A DNA stretch of 64,000 bases from the NCBI RefSeq assembly GCF_004361735.1, contig NZ_SNVV01000023.1, forward strand, positions 1 through 64,000, given 5' to 3'. A model generated the notes under the pieces. The model saw only the letters and a program-made list of their open reading frames with translations, had not been told where the DNA came from and ran no database searches. This document shows, piece by piece, positions 57,285-64,000 of the stretch. The DNA comes from Azoarcus indigens. Lineage in GTDB: Bacteria > Pseudomonadota > Gammaproteobacteria > Burkholderiales > Rhodocyclaceae. Every line of letters begins with the position of its first letter. Within the stretch, counting starts at the first letter, position 1. The position numbers and the translations under genes were made by a program.

Positions 57285-57641
57285 TTGAAGACAACGGAAT
57301 ATCTAGACGCGGTGAAAGTCAGAGCCGCACTGACATCGGACTACCAACTTGCCCGACTACTCGGCCTTGAACCGTCAAACATCACCATGTACCGAAAGGA
57401 ACGCCGCGTGATGGACGACTACATTGCCGCCCGTGTGGCAGAACTACTAAACATCGAAGAACTAGAAGTCATCGCCCAGGCGAACGCGGAACGAGAGAAA
57501 GACGCGGACAAGCGCGCGTTCTGGGAGCGCAAAGCAAAAGCCGCTCGCCAGAAAACTAGCGAACGGCTTGAAATGTGGCGCGCCCGGCGCGATTCGAACG
57601 CACGACCCCTGCCTTCGGAGGGCAGTACTCTATCCAGCTGA
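57285..57641 (+). CDS. DUF3693-like phage regulator, C-terminus altered by integration
   Basis: This is a 118-residue protein (as integrated) starting at a TTG with GGAGACAGG upstream. An earlier TTG at 57255 lacks a ribosome-binding site. The first 60 residues form a helix-turn-helix-like domain (MKTTEYLDAVKVRAALTSDY, then QLARLLGLEPSNITMYRK), then a charged helix. This matches the DUF3693 phage family as I recall it. From Trp at codon 98 on, the frame runs through the att core and then antisense through host tRNA DNA to the stop at 57639-57641. In the excised circle the same frame would instead continue at 50051 and stop at 50130-50132, giving 140 residues with a different tail. Confidence 0.75.
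   Translation: MKTTEYLDAVKVRAALTSDYQLARLLGLEPSNITMYRKERRVMDDYIAARVAELLNIEELEVIAQANAEREKDADKRAFWERKAKAARQKTSERLEMWRARRDSNARPLPSEGSTLSS
57531..57569 (-). terminator. Phage-borne replacement terminator for tRNA-Arg
   Basis: On the minus strand, six bases after the tRNA CCA, an 11-bp stem (57569-57559 with 57548-57538, one G-U pair) with a ten-base loop is followed by TTTTGCTTT. It is embedded in the plus-strand coding sequence of the phage regulator, yet has all features of an intrinsic terminator for the tRNA. Confidence 0.75.
57576..57625. repeat. Right attachment site (att core, copy 2, inside intact tRNA)
   Basis: Fifty bases identical to 50001-50050. This copy came from the phage and restores the 3' part of the tRNA-Arg gene from the anticodon stem through CCA. 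Confidence 0.95.
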
Positions 57642-57652
57642 GCTACGGGCGC
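57576..57652 (-). tRNA. tRNA-Arg(CCG)
   Basis: A 77-base cloverleaf with encoded CCA: acceptor GCGCCCG pairs with CGGGCGC, D arm GCTC/GAGT, anticodon stem CTGCC/GGCAG around loop CTCCGAA (anticodon CCG, reading the CGG codon), variable GGGTC, T arm GTGCG/CGCGC around TTCGAAT. The 5' half is host DNA and the 3' 50 bases are the phage att core, so the gene is a host-phage hybrid but intact in sequence. Confidence 0.97.
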
Positions 57653-57699
57653 GGAGGCAATGCGGCGGGGCGGGAGGCACCCCGAGCAAGGCGCGCAAG

Positions 57700-57726
57700 C
57701 ATATACCGCTTGCTAAGGAATGTCCA
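57700..57726 (-). promoter_or_regulatory. Probable tRNA-Arg promoter
   Basis: On the minus strand, TGGACA (57726-57721) is followed after 15 bases by TATATG (57705-57700), about 48 bases before the tRNA 5' end. The spacing is slightly short, so this is tentative. Confidence 0.4.
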
Positions 57727-57756
57727 TCCGCGCTGCCATTATGGTTTTTACCTGGC

Positions 57757-57762
57757 TATAAT
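57757..57762 (+). promoter_or_regulatory. -10 element of the cytochrome c gene
   Basis: A perfect TATAAT lies 37 bases before the ATG at 57799. The -35 position (TGCCAT at 57734-57739) is poor. Confidence 0.5.
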
Positions 57763-57798
57763 TCGCGCTTTGTCTTGCGCCAGTCAAAGGACCCTAGC

Positions 57799-58257
57799 AT
57801 GTCGGAACACAGCGCCCTGAGCGCCGCCCTGCGGCCCCAACGCCTCGCCTTGCCTGCCGTCGCCGTGCTCGCAGCCGTGCTGCTGGCTGGCTGTGGCAAG
57901 AAGGAATCGGTCGATCCCGAACTCACCGCCAGCCTCATCCAGCCGGTTGCCCGGGTGGAACTGAAGGTGGAAACGGTGGCGCCGGGCAGCCGCACCGGTG
58001 AGCAGATCTACAAGAGCATCTGTGGCAGCTGTCACGAGGCGGGCGTGCTGGGCGCGCCCAAGTCCGGCGACGCCGGCGCCTGGAAGCCGCGGCTGGCCCA
58101 GGGCTTCGACGGCCTGACCAACTCCGCCATCCACGGCAAGAACGCCATGCCCCCGCGCGGCGGCGGCAGCGATCTGACCGACACCGAAGTGAAGCGCGCG
58201 GTGGCCTTCCTCGCCAACAAGGCGGGCGCCGGCTTCACCGAGCCGCCGGTGGAATAA
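57799..58257 (+). CDS. Cytochrome c5-like lipoprotein
   Basis: This is a 152-residue monohaem cytochrome c. The N-terminus has a lipoprotein signal with lipobox L-L-A-G-C at 28-32, so it is anchored by lipid to the membrane facing the periplasm. The haem motif CGSCH is at 75-79 and a likely axial Met is in KNAMPPRGGG (about 116). The C-terminal helix ends FLANKAGAGFTEPPVE. It is of the c5/CccA type that shuttles electrons to terminal oxidases or reductases. The gene is monocistronic: perfect TATAAT upstream and a strong terminator after it. Confidence 0.9.
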   Translation: MSEHSALSAALRPQRLALPAVAVLAAVLLAGCGKKESVDPELTASLIQPVARVELKVETVAPGSRTGEQIYKSICGSCHEAGVLGAPKSGDAGAWKPRLAQGFDGLTNSAIHGKNAMPPRGGGSDLTDTEVKRAVAFLANKAGAGFTEPPVE

Positions 58258-58338
58258 ACCGATGCGCAAGGGCAGCGGTGGTCGACGACCCCGCGCCCCG
58301 CTCCGTGCGGCCGGAAGCGCTGCGCGGGTATGAGAAGG

Positions 58339-58367
58339 AAGGGCGGCCTCGCCGGGCCGCCCTTTTT
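58339..58367 (+). terminator. Terminator of the cytochrome c gene
   Basis: A perfect 10-bp stem AAGGGCGGCC/GGCCGCCCTT (58339-58348 with 58355-58364) is followed by a T run to 58367. It lies between the convergent cytochrome and rep helicase genes and probably serves both directions. Confidence 0.88.
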
Positions 58368-58395
58368 CCGTCTACCGGGCAGCGTTGGCTGCGGC

Positions 58396-60396
58396 TCAAC
58401 CGGCCCCGTTCTTGTCGCGGCTCTCCAGCATCGCCATCAGATTGGCCAGGCGCGCCTTGCCTTCTTCCTTGGTCACCGGCGCGGCGGCCTTGCGGTCGTT
58501 CATCTTGATGTCGCCGCCCATCTCGGCGATGAAGCGGCTGGGCTCGCAGACGCGGGACTCCTTGCCCATCTTGCGCCGCTCGCAATAGGTGATGTTGAGG
58601 CTGCGCTGGGCGCGGGTGATGCCGACGTACATCAGCCGGCGCTCCTCATCCACCTTGTCTTCGTCGATGCTGCTCTGGTGCGGCAGCATGCCCTCCTCGA
58701 CGCCGATCAGGAACACATGGGGAAACTCCAGCCCCTTGGAGGCGTGCAGGGTGGCGAGCTGGACGCCGTCGAAATCCGGGTCTTCCTTGTCCAGCATGGA
58801 GATCAGGGCGATGGTCTGGGTCAGCTCGAGCAGGTTCTTGCCGTCTTCCTCGCCCTTGCGCGTCAGCCAGCCGACGAAGTCGCGCACGTTGCTCCACTTG
58901 GATTCGGCCTCGCGCGTGCCGCAATGCTCGAACAGCCAGGCCTCGTAGCGTATCGCCAGCAGCAGGTCTTCCAGCACCTGGCCGGCGGGCTCGCGCTGGG
59001 CGCGGTACTGGATGCGGTTGATGAAGTCGCCGAACTCGCGCAGCCCTTCCAGCTGCTTGGGCGTGAGATGCACGCTGGCGCCTTCCTCGAACATCGCGGC
59101 GAACAGGCCAACGTGGCGGGAGGCCGAGTAGCGGCCCAGCGCCTCTATGGTGCTGGGGCCGATGCCGCGGCGCGGCGTGGTCAGCGAGCGGATGAAGGCG
59201 AGGTCGTCGTCCGGGTTCAGCAGCAGGCGCAGGTAGGAGAGCAGGTCGCGGATCTCGGCACGGTCGAAGAAGCTCTGGCCGCCGGACATCACGTAGGGGA
59301 TGCGCTGGTTGCGCAGCTGCTGCTCGATGATGCGCGCCTGATGGTTGCCGCGGTAGAGGATGGCGTAATCCTTGAAGCGGGTGCGGGCCTCGAACTTGTG
59401 GGCGGTGATCTTCATCGCCACCCACTCGGCCTCGTGCTCGGCATCGCGGCAGTTGGTCACCGCGATCTGCTCGCCCGGGCCGTGCTCCGACCACAGCGTC
59501 TTCTCGAACAGCTTCTCGTTGTGGGAGATGACGGTGTTGGCCGCCTCCAGGATGCGGCGCGAGGAGCGGTAGTTCTGCTCCAGCTTGATGACCCGCAGCT
59601 TGGGGTAATCCTTCTGCAGCAGGCGCAGGTTCTCGACGTCGGCGCCGCGCCAAGCGTAGATGGCCTGGTCGTCGTCGCCCACCGCGGTGAAGGCGCCGCG
59701 CACGCCGCAGAGTTGGCGCAGCAGGCGGTACTGGGCGCGGTTGGTGTCCTGGTATTCATCCACCAGCAGATAGCGCAGGCGGTTCTGCCAGCGCTCGCGC
59801 ACCTCGTCGTTGGTCTCGAAGAGATGCACCGGCAGCGAGATGAGGTCGTCGAAATCCACCGCCTGATAGGCGCGCAGCGTGCGCTCGTACTCGCCGAAGA
59901 CCTTGGCGGCGGCGAAGGAGAGCTCGTTGTCGGCCAGCTTCACCGCCTCTTCCGGCGGGATCATCGCGTTCTTCCACGACGAGATCTGCCACTGCATCTG
60001 CTTGGCGATGCCCTTGTCGCCCTCGCTGGCGACGTCGGAGACGATCTGCACCGTGTCGGAGGCGTCCAGGATGGAGAACTGCTTCTTCAGCCCGCAGTGC
60101 AGCGCCTCCTGGCGGATGATGCGCACGCCCAGGGCGTGGAAGGTGCACACGGTGAGGCCGCCCGGCGCACGGCCGCCCATCAGGTGGGCAACCCGCTCCT
60201 GCATCTCCTTCGCCGCCTTGTTGGTGAAGGTGATGGCGCCGATGTTGTTGGCGCTGATGCCGCAGCCGTTGATGAGGTGGGCGATCTTGTGGGTGATGAC
60301 GCGCGTCTTGCCGCTGCCGGCGCCGGCCAGCACCAGGCAGGGGCCGTCCAGGTAATAGATCGCTTCGCGCTGGGGAGCATTGAGAAGGGCGGACAT
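58396..60396 (-). CDS. rep: ATP-dependent DNA helicase Rep
   Basis: This is a 666-residue superfamily I 3'-5' helicase, close in length and block order to E. coli Rep: Walker A AGAGSGKT (24-31), FTNKAAKEM (about 57-65), LLVDEYQDTN (about 209-218), GDDDQAIYAWRGA (motif III), KLEQNYRSSRRIL (motif IV), TLHASKGLEFPHVFLIGVEE (motif V) and YVGITRAQRSL (motif VI). HQSSIDEDKVDEERRL is a Rep hallmark. It clears proteins ahead of the replisome, and in E. coli it is the host helicase needed by filamentous phages, which is notable beside an inovirus. The start at 60396 matches the Rep N-terminus. The frame is open further upstream without meaning. Confidence 0.95.
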   Translation of the reverse strand: MSALLNAPQREAIYYLDGPCLVLAGAGSGKTRVITHKIAHLINGCGISANNIGAITFTNKAAKEMQERVAHLMGGRAPGGLTVCTFHALGVRIIRQEALHCGLKKQFSILDASDTVQIVSDVASEGDKGIAKQMQWQISSWKNAMIPPEEAVKLADNELSFAAAKVFGEYERTLRAYQAVDFDDLISLPVHLFETNDEVRERWQNRLRYLLVDEYQDTNRAQYRLLRQLCGVRGAFTAVGDDDQAIYAWRGADVENLRLLQKDYPKLRVIKLEQNYRSSRRILEAANTVISHNEKLFEKTLWSEHGPGEQIAVTNCRDAEHEAEWVAMKITAHKFEARTRFKDYAILYRGNHQARIIEQQLRNQRIPYVMSGGQSFFDRAEIRDLLSYLRLLLNPDDDLAFIRSLTTPRRGIGPSTIEALGRYSASRHVGLFAAMFEEGASVHLTPKQLEGLREFGDFINRIQYRAQREPAGQVLEDLLLAIRYEAWLFEHCGTREAESKWSNVRDFVGWLTRKGEEDGKNLLELTQTIALISMLDKEDPDFDGVQLATLHASKGLEFPHVFLIGVEEGMLPHQSSIDEDKVDEERRLMYVGITRAQRSLNITYCERRKMGKESRVCEPSRFIAEMGGDIKMNDRKAAAPVTKEEGKARLANLMAMLESRDKNGAG

Positions 60397-60539
60397 CGGG
60401 CAGGGGAAACGCTGAGCAGGACGGGAGGGGGCGGCGCCGGAACCGGTGGTGGCCCGGCGCTGAAACGAAGGCGCCACCCCGGAGGGCGGCGCGGACCGAA
60501 TTCTAACCGATGGGGCCAGCGGCTCCGGCCGCAGGGCGC

Positions 60540-61223
60540 TCAGCGGCCCAAGGAGCCGAATACCTTCTTCGCCAGGCTGCCGGCGGCGGATACCGGATCG
60601 CGGCGGATCTCGCGCTCTTCCTCGGCGATCATCAGGAACAGGCCATCCAGCGCCTTGCGCGTCACATAGCCTTCCACCTTGGCGTCTTCCGCCTTCACCA
60701 GCCCCAGGCTGGCACCCTGGCCGGCGAACTGGTTGTACAGGCCGGACAGCGCCAGCTTGTCGGTGTTCTTCTTCACCACCGGCAAGAAGAGCTGGGTCAG
60801 GCGGCTTTCGGTCTTGCTGCGGAAGTACTGGGTGGCGGAGTCGTCGCCACCGCTGAGGATGCGCTTGGCGTCGTCCACACTCATCGCCTTCACCGCGTCG
60901 ACCAGCAGCGTGCGGGCTTCCGGCACCGCAGCCTCGGCGGCGCGGTTCATGGCGGTGACCAGCTCGTCCAGATCCTTGCCACGGCCGCTCATGCGCAGTA
61001 GCGGCTCGGCCTGGGCGAGGCCCTCCGGCAGCGGAATCCTGACCTTGGGATTGGCGAGGAAGCCGTCCTGCCGGCCGAGGGCGGCCACCGCCTGGGCGGC
61101 GCCCTGGGTCAGCGCCTCCTTGAGGCCGCCGGTGGCTTCGCTGCTGCTCAAAGCCGCCAGCCCGGCAGCCCAGGCGGGAATGGCGAACAGCATCAGGGCG
61201 AAAAACTTGAGGAGGCTGCGCAT
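60540..61223 (-). CDS. DUF4197 secreted protein
   Basis: This is a 227-residue protein with signal peptide (MRSLLKFFALMLFAIPAWAA, cut at about 20). The mature helical domain matches DUF4197: GGLKEALTQGAAQAVAALGR, NPKVRIPLPEGLAQAE and TRKALDGLFLMIAEEEREIR. Its role is unknown. Members are found in the periplasm or outer membrane of many proteobacteria. It follows rep on the same strand and is separated from it by 143 bases. Confidence 0.88.
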   Translation of the reverse strand: MRSLLKFFALMLFAIPAWAAGLAALSSSEATGGLKEALTQGAAQAVAALGRQDGFLANPKVRIPLPEGLAQAEPLLRMSGRGKDLDELVTAMNRAAEAAVPEARTLLVDAVKAMSVDDAKRILSGGDDSATQYFRSKTESRLTQLFLPVVKKNTDKLALSGLYNQFAGQGASLGLVKAEDAKVEGYVTRKALDGLFLMIAEEEREIRRDPVSAAGSLAKKVFGSLGR

Positions 61224-61330
61224 CTTCTTCTCCAGGTTCTAGCGGGGCGCGGGCGCGATCCGGGGCGACCATCCTCCTGCGAGGCACGCGGCTTGTCCAG
61301 CCGGCGATGCCGCAGGCAGCCGGGAAAGGC

Positions 61331-62059
61331 TCACTCCAGCCCGAACTCGAAGGTGCTCACCACCCGCAGGCGCTTGCCCATGGTGCGGCCCGTGCTGTCG
61401 TTGTCGCCACCGTCATCGTCCAGCACCCGGATCACGCCCTGATTGGCGCTCTTCAGTGGCCCCAGCTCGGCACCCGCGTCGGCGGCGAACTTGGTCGCCT
61501 GCTCGCGGGCGTTGCGCGTCGCCTCCTCCAGCAGCCGGGGCTTGGCATCGTTGAAGCCGCGCAGCTGGAAGCGCGGGCCGCCCAGCCCCTCGTTGTCGCC
61601 GCTGAGCTGGATGCCGGCCTGGATCAGCGGGTCCACCTTGCCGGCGGCCTGCGCCACCGCCTCCACCCGGGCGGACTTCACCGTCACCTGGCCGAGGCCA
61701 TTGAAGCGCAGCGGCACGCTGGAGGAGCCCCATTCGCGGGCGTAGAGATCCTGCACCTGCAGCGGCCGCACCTCGATCTCCGCGTCCTCGAAGCCCTGCT
61801 CGCGCAGGAAGGCGATGACGCGCTCGCGGTCGCCGTTGAGCGCCTGCTGCACCGCGCCGAACTCGTTGCCGCCGCGGCGGAAGCCCAGCGTCCAGATGGC
61901 GAAGTCGCTCTTCACCTCCTGCTCCGCCAGGCCCTTCACGGTGATGGAACGGTCCGCCAGGCGGAAGCGCTCCATGCCCTGTCCGACCAGCCAGCCGCCC
62001 AGGGCGATGCCGCCACCCAGCAGCAGCGCGGGGAAAAATCCGATGCGGGTATCCGCCAC
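61331..62059 (-). CDS. SIMPL-domain (DUF541) protein
   Basis: This is a 242-residue protein with an N-terminal hydrophobic anchor or signal (IGFFPALLLGGGIALGGWLV, about 5-24) and the SIMPL domain: DRSITVKGLAEQEVKSDFAI at about 35-54, then the beta-alpha repeat region and VVSTFEFGLE at the end. Family members form oligomeric, periplasm-facing assemblies linked to envelope or oxidative stress (E. coli YggE). A noncleaved anchor is likely. It lies alone between the DUF4197 and DUF6152 genes. Confidence 0.88.
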   Translation of the reverse strand: MADTRIGFFPALLLGGGIALGGWLVGQGMERFRLADRSITVKGLAEQEVKSDFAIWTLGFRRGGNEFGAVQQALNGDRERVIAFLREQGFEDAEIEVRPLQVQDLYAREWGSSSVPLRFNGLGQVTVKSARVEAVAQAAGKVDPLIQAGIQLSGDNEGLGGPRFQLRGFNDAKPRLLEEATRNAREQATKFAADAGAELGPLKSANQGVIRVLDDDGGDNDSTGRTMGKRLRVVSTFEFGLE

Positions 62060-62155
62060 GATGAACTCCCTTCATGCATGCGAAGCCGGCATGGTAGGAA
62101 AGCCGCGCCGCGGCGGCTGTGAGGGAATGCAAGGAGCCGCCGGCCACGGACGGGC

Positions 62156-62626
62156 TCAGGCGGGCGCTGAACGCAGTCCGTAGGCCTGCCCGCGGTGGAA
62201 CAGGTACTCCACCCGCATCAGCGGGCCGGCGCTGCGGCTGGAGCGATAGCCGATGACCTCCACCGTTTCGCCCGCCTGCAGTTGCGGCACATTCCAGGCG
62301 CTGAGGCGGGACAGCGGCGCCAGCTCCAGCGTCCATTCCGCGTCGGCCGGCGTAGCGAGCCGGGTGCGGGCGAGGAAGTCCGCCAGTTCCGGCGGCGCAG
62401 TCTGCGCCGGGAGGCTGCGCTGGGCGAGATCCCCCGGCAGCGCCAGACCGCTGGCGGGCTTCAGCACTAGCTCCGCATGCGGGTTCTGCCAGCGCACCGA
62501 CACCAGCGTGCCGGCAAGGTAAAGGGGTGCGGCGGTGTCGAAACCGCTCCAGCCGTGGTGGGCACGCGCCAGCACAGGGCTCATGCCGGCCGCGCCGACG
62601 GCGAGCAGGAAGCATCGTCTATCCAT
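62156..62626 (-). CDS. DUF6152 secreted protein
   Basis: This is a 156-residue secreted protein with a signal peptide (MDRRCFLLAVGAAGMSPVLA, with Arg-Arg before the core). The mature start AHHGWSGFDTAAPLYLAGTL is the recognisable DUF6152 signature (A-H-H-G-W/H), followed by an OB-like beta barrel (TGTLVSVRWQNPHAELVL-type). The pair with the next membrane gene (62694) is a recurrent arrangement. Function unknown. The start at 62626 gives a clean signal. The frame upstream runs into the neighbour. Confidence 0.82.
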   Translation of the reverse strand: MDRRCFLLAVGAAGMSPVLARAHHGWSGFDTAAPLYLAGTLVSVRWQNPHAELVLKPASGLALPGDLAQRSLPAQTAPPELADFLARTRLATPADAEWTLELAPLSRLSAWNVPQLQAGETVEVIGYRSSRSAGPLMRVEYLFHRGQAYGLRSAPA

Positions 62627-62693
62627 CTCTGTCTCCGGAGGACAACCGCGGGCTGCGGCTGCCGGTTCGATGCGACAGGCGCCGCCGGAGTTC

Positions 62694-63113
62694 TCAGACG
62701 TAGGCGATGGCGCGACCGCAGGCGATGACGCCCATCCACAGCGCGAGGGACAGTACCGCCTGGGTGAAGGCGGTTCCGTCCACCTTCCGCAAGCCGCCGC
62801 GGGCATGGAACAGCGCTGCGTTCAGCCCCGCGGCGCAGATGAGGAGGAGCTTCAGCTGGAAGGCGGGATGCGTCAGCAAGCCGGCGGCATCGGCGGCGAA
62901 CATCACCAGCCCGCTGGCGGCCGCCAGCAGGAAGCCGCCCAGGCTCACCGGCAGCGCCAGCCGGGCCAGCGCCTCCAGCGGCAGCGCACGACCCAGGCCG
63001 GCGAGGCGCAAGTCCAGCACCATCAGGCTGCCGAACAGCAGGGCGATGCCGATGATGTGCCCCACCTCCAGCGCCGGATAGGCCCACAGGGATGCGCGCA
63101 GCGCCTCGCCCAT
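62694..63113 (-). CDS. DUF6644-like four-helix membrane protein
   Basis: This is a 139-residue membrane protein with four hydrophobic helices (about 12-34, 50-72, 85-102 and 117-137). His19 in LEVGHIIGIALLFG and another His in the third helix (AALFHARGG) could be haem or metal ligands, as in small cytochrome b561-like proteins, but this is conjecture. It is directly upstream of the DUF6152 gene on the same strand, with 67 bases between them, so the two probably act together. Confidence 0.72.
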   Translation of the reverse strand: MGEALRASLWAYPALEVGHIIGIALLFGSLMVLDLRLAGLGRALPLEALARLALPVSLGGFLLAAASGLVMFAADAAGLLTHPAFQLKLLLICAAGLNAALFHARGGLRKVDGTAFTQAVLSLALWMGVIACGRAIAYV

Positions 63114-63154
63114 GGCTCAGGCGGCACCGCATGCGACCGCGCCGCGCGCCGGCA

Positions 63155-64000
63155 TCAGACCACGCCGGCGCCGTGGGCCTGCTGGTCGGCCCAGTAGGAG
63201 GAACGCACCATGGGGCCGCAGGCGGCGTTGCGGAAGCCCATCTTCAGCGCTTCGGTCTCGAACATCTTGAAGGTGTCCGGATGCACGTAGCGCAGCACCG
63301 GCAGGTGGCCGCCGGAGGGCTGCAGGTACTGGCCGATGGTGAGCATGTCCACGTCGTGGGCGCGCAGGTCGCGCATCACTTCGAGGATTTCCTCGTCGGT
63401 CTCGCCCAGGCCGACCATCAGGCCGGACTTGGTCAGCACGTCCGGATGGTTGGCCTTGAATTCCTTGAGCAGGCGCAGCGAGTAGTCGTAGTCGGCACCC
63501 GGACGGGCCTGCTTGTACAGCCGCGGCACGGTTTCCATGTTGTGGTTCATGACGTCCGGCGTAGCCTCGGCGAAGATCTGCAGGGCGATCTCCATGCGGC
63601 CGCGGAAGTCGGGCACCAGCACCTCGATGGTGGTGTTCGGCGAGGCCTGGCGGGTGTGCTGGATGCACTCGACGAAGTGGCGGGCGCCGCCGTCGCGCAG
63701 GTCGTCGCGGTCCACCGAGGTGATCACCACGTAGTTCAGCCGCATGGCGGCGATGGTCTTGGCCAGGTCCACCGGCTCATTGGGATTGAGCGGCTCCGGG
63801 CGGCCGTGGCCGACATCGCAGAAGGGACAGCGGCGGGTACAGATGTCACCCATGATCATGAAGGTGGCCGTGCCCTTGCCGAAGCATTCGTGGATGTTGG
63901 GGCAGGAGGCTTCTTCGCAGACGGTGTGCAGCTTGTGGTCGCGCAGGGTCTGCTTGATCTCGTTGAAGCGCTCGGCTTCCTGGCCCGCGCCGAGCTTGAT
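63155..64000 (-). CDS. lipA: Lipoyl synthase (N-terminus beyond window)
   Basis: The visible part (about 281 residues) contains both iron-sulfur sites of this radical-SAM enzyme: the auxiliary cluster set [12 protein letters not shown] and the radical-SAM motif [14 protein letters not shown], followed by [19 protein letters not shown] and [15 protein letters not shown]. It ends with the usual RSSYWADQQ. It inserts two sulfur atoms into octanoyl groups to make lipoate on 2-oxoacid dehydrogenases and the glycine cleavage H protein. The gene continues past the right edge. Confidence 0.96.
   Translation of the reverse strand: MKLGAGQEAERFNEIKQTLRDHKLHTVCEEASCPNIHECFGKGTATFMIMGDICTRRCPFCDVGHGRPEPLNPNEPVDLAKTIAAMRLNYVVITSVDRDDLRDGGARHFVECIQHTRQASPNTTIEVLVPDFRGRMEIALQIFAEATPDVMNHNMETVPRLYKQARPGADYDYSLRLLKEFKANHPDVLTKSGLMVGLGETDEEILEVMRDLRAHDVDMLTIGQYLQPSGGHLPVLRYVHPDTFKMFETEALKMGFRNAACGPMVRSSYWADQQAHGAGVV

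Larger units (their letters stand above)
50001..57625. mobile_element. Inovirus (filamentous phage) prophage in tRNA-Arg(CCG)
   Basis: A 7,575-bp unit plus a 50-bp duplicated end. It contains a tyrosine integrase beside the left end, a Rep gene, virion genes in the order pV-like, small protein, pVIII, 104-residue protein, 21-residue protein, pIII, pVI-like, Zot/pI, then a membrane protein, a hairpin-rich origin region and a divergent DUF3693-like regulator at the right end. Base composition is clearly less GC-rich than the flanks. The structural genes are chained by ATGA or TAATG overlaps. All core inovirus functions can be placed and all frames look intact, so the phage is plausibly active. 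No antibiotic-resistance or recognised toxin cargo is present, and Zot here is the assembly ATPase. Confidence 0.95.

Noticed and set aside
60397-61287. Upstream extension of the Rep helicase frame
   Set aside because: The extra 297 codons overlap the DUF4197 gene in another frame and are Arg/Gly/Pro-rich shadow sequence. Rep homologues begin at 60396.

Overview
The window is GC-rich (about 70% by eye) and gene-dense, with gene content typical of a betaproteobacterium. The best guess is Rhodocyclales (Azoarcus/Thauera/Zoogloea relatives), inferred from general gene content and style rather than from any marker gene. One stretch, about 50.0-57.6 kb, is clearly poorer in GC and is a prophage.

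Layout. 1-92: tail of an ISL3-like transposase. 0.1-2.7 kb: tonB-exbD-exbD-exbB energy-transduction operon (minus strand). 2.8-8.1 kb: DUF1624 membrane acyltransferase-like protein, DUF4198 periplasmic protein, a TonB-dependent siderophore-type receptor that the TonB system would power, and a small periplasmic protein. 8.3-15.1 kb: a heavy-metal RND efflux operon (outer membrane TolC-like protein, accessory periplasmic protein, adaptor, pump, CzcI-like His-rich protein). 15.3-16.7 kb: divergent dmeR/dmeF Ni/Co sensor and exporter with a textbook RcnR-type operator between them. 16.8-18.1 kb: an intact YefM/ParE toxin-antitoxin pair beside a VapB-like antitoxin whose VapC partner has decayed.

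18.1-38.5 kb: a large catabolic island read outward from a divergent promoter region near 28.8 kb. The left arm holds succinate-semialdehyde dehydrogenase, a peptide/nickel-family ABC importer with a fused double ATPase, a PuuB-like FAD oxidase, a type II haloacid dehalogenase-like enzyme and an aldehyde dehydrogenase. The right arm holds a double-GNAT protein, a GhrA-type reductase, a class III aminotransferase, an Lrp/AsnC regulator, a three-subunit Hcn/opine-oxidase-like flavoprotein complex, a cupin, an AraC regulator and an M20 amidohydrolase. Together they look like uptake, oxidative deamination and aldehyde oxidation of an amine or opine-like compound that feeds succinate. The substrate cannot be read from sequence.

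38.6-49.6 kb: NERD-helicase, adenine deaminase plus a BMP-type purine-binding protein, a 2-hydroxyacid dehydrogenase, a YdjM-like membrane protein, a stress group (bacterioferritin-like, CsbD, small proteins) and cysC.

50.0-57.6 kb: a complete-looking filamentous phage (inovirus) prophage of 7,575 bp integrated in a tRNA-Arg(CCG) gene and bounded by 50-bp direct repeats. It carries a tyrosine integrase, Rep, a pV-like protein, pVIII, a 21-residue pVII/pIX-like protein, pIII, pVI, Zot (pI) and a DUF3693-like regulator. Two points stand out. The attachment site lies inside the 3' end of the regulator gene, so integration swaps the regulator's C-terminus. The phage DNA next to the rebuilt tRNA carries a replacement intrinsic terminator, while the host's original terminator is stranded 7.6 kb away beyond the other end.

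57.8-64.0 kb: ordinary chromosome: cytochrome c5-like lipoprotein, Rep helicase, DUF4197, SIMPL-domain protein, DUF6152, a DUF6644-like membrane protein and the C-terminal part of lipoyl synthase.
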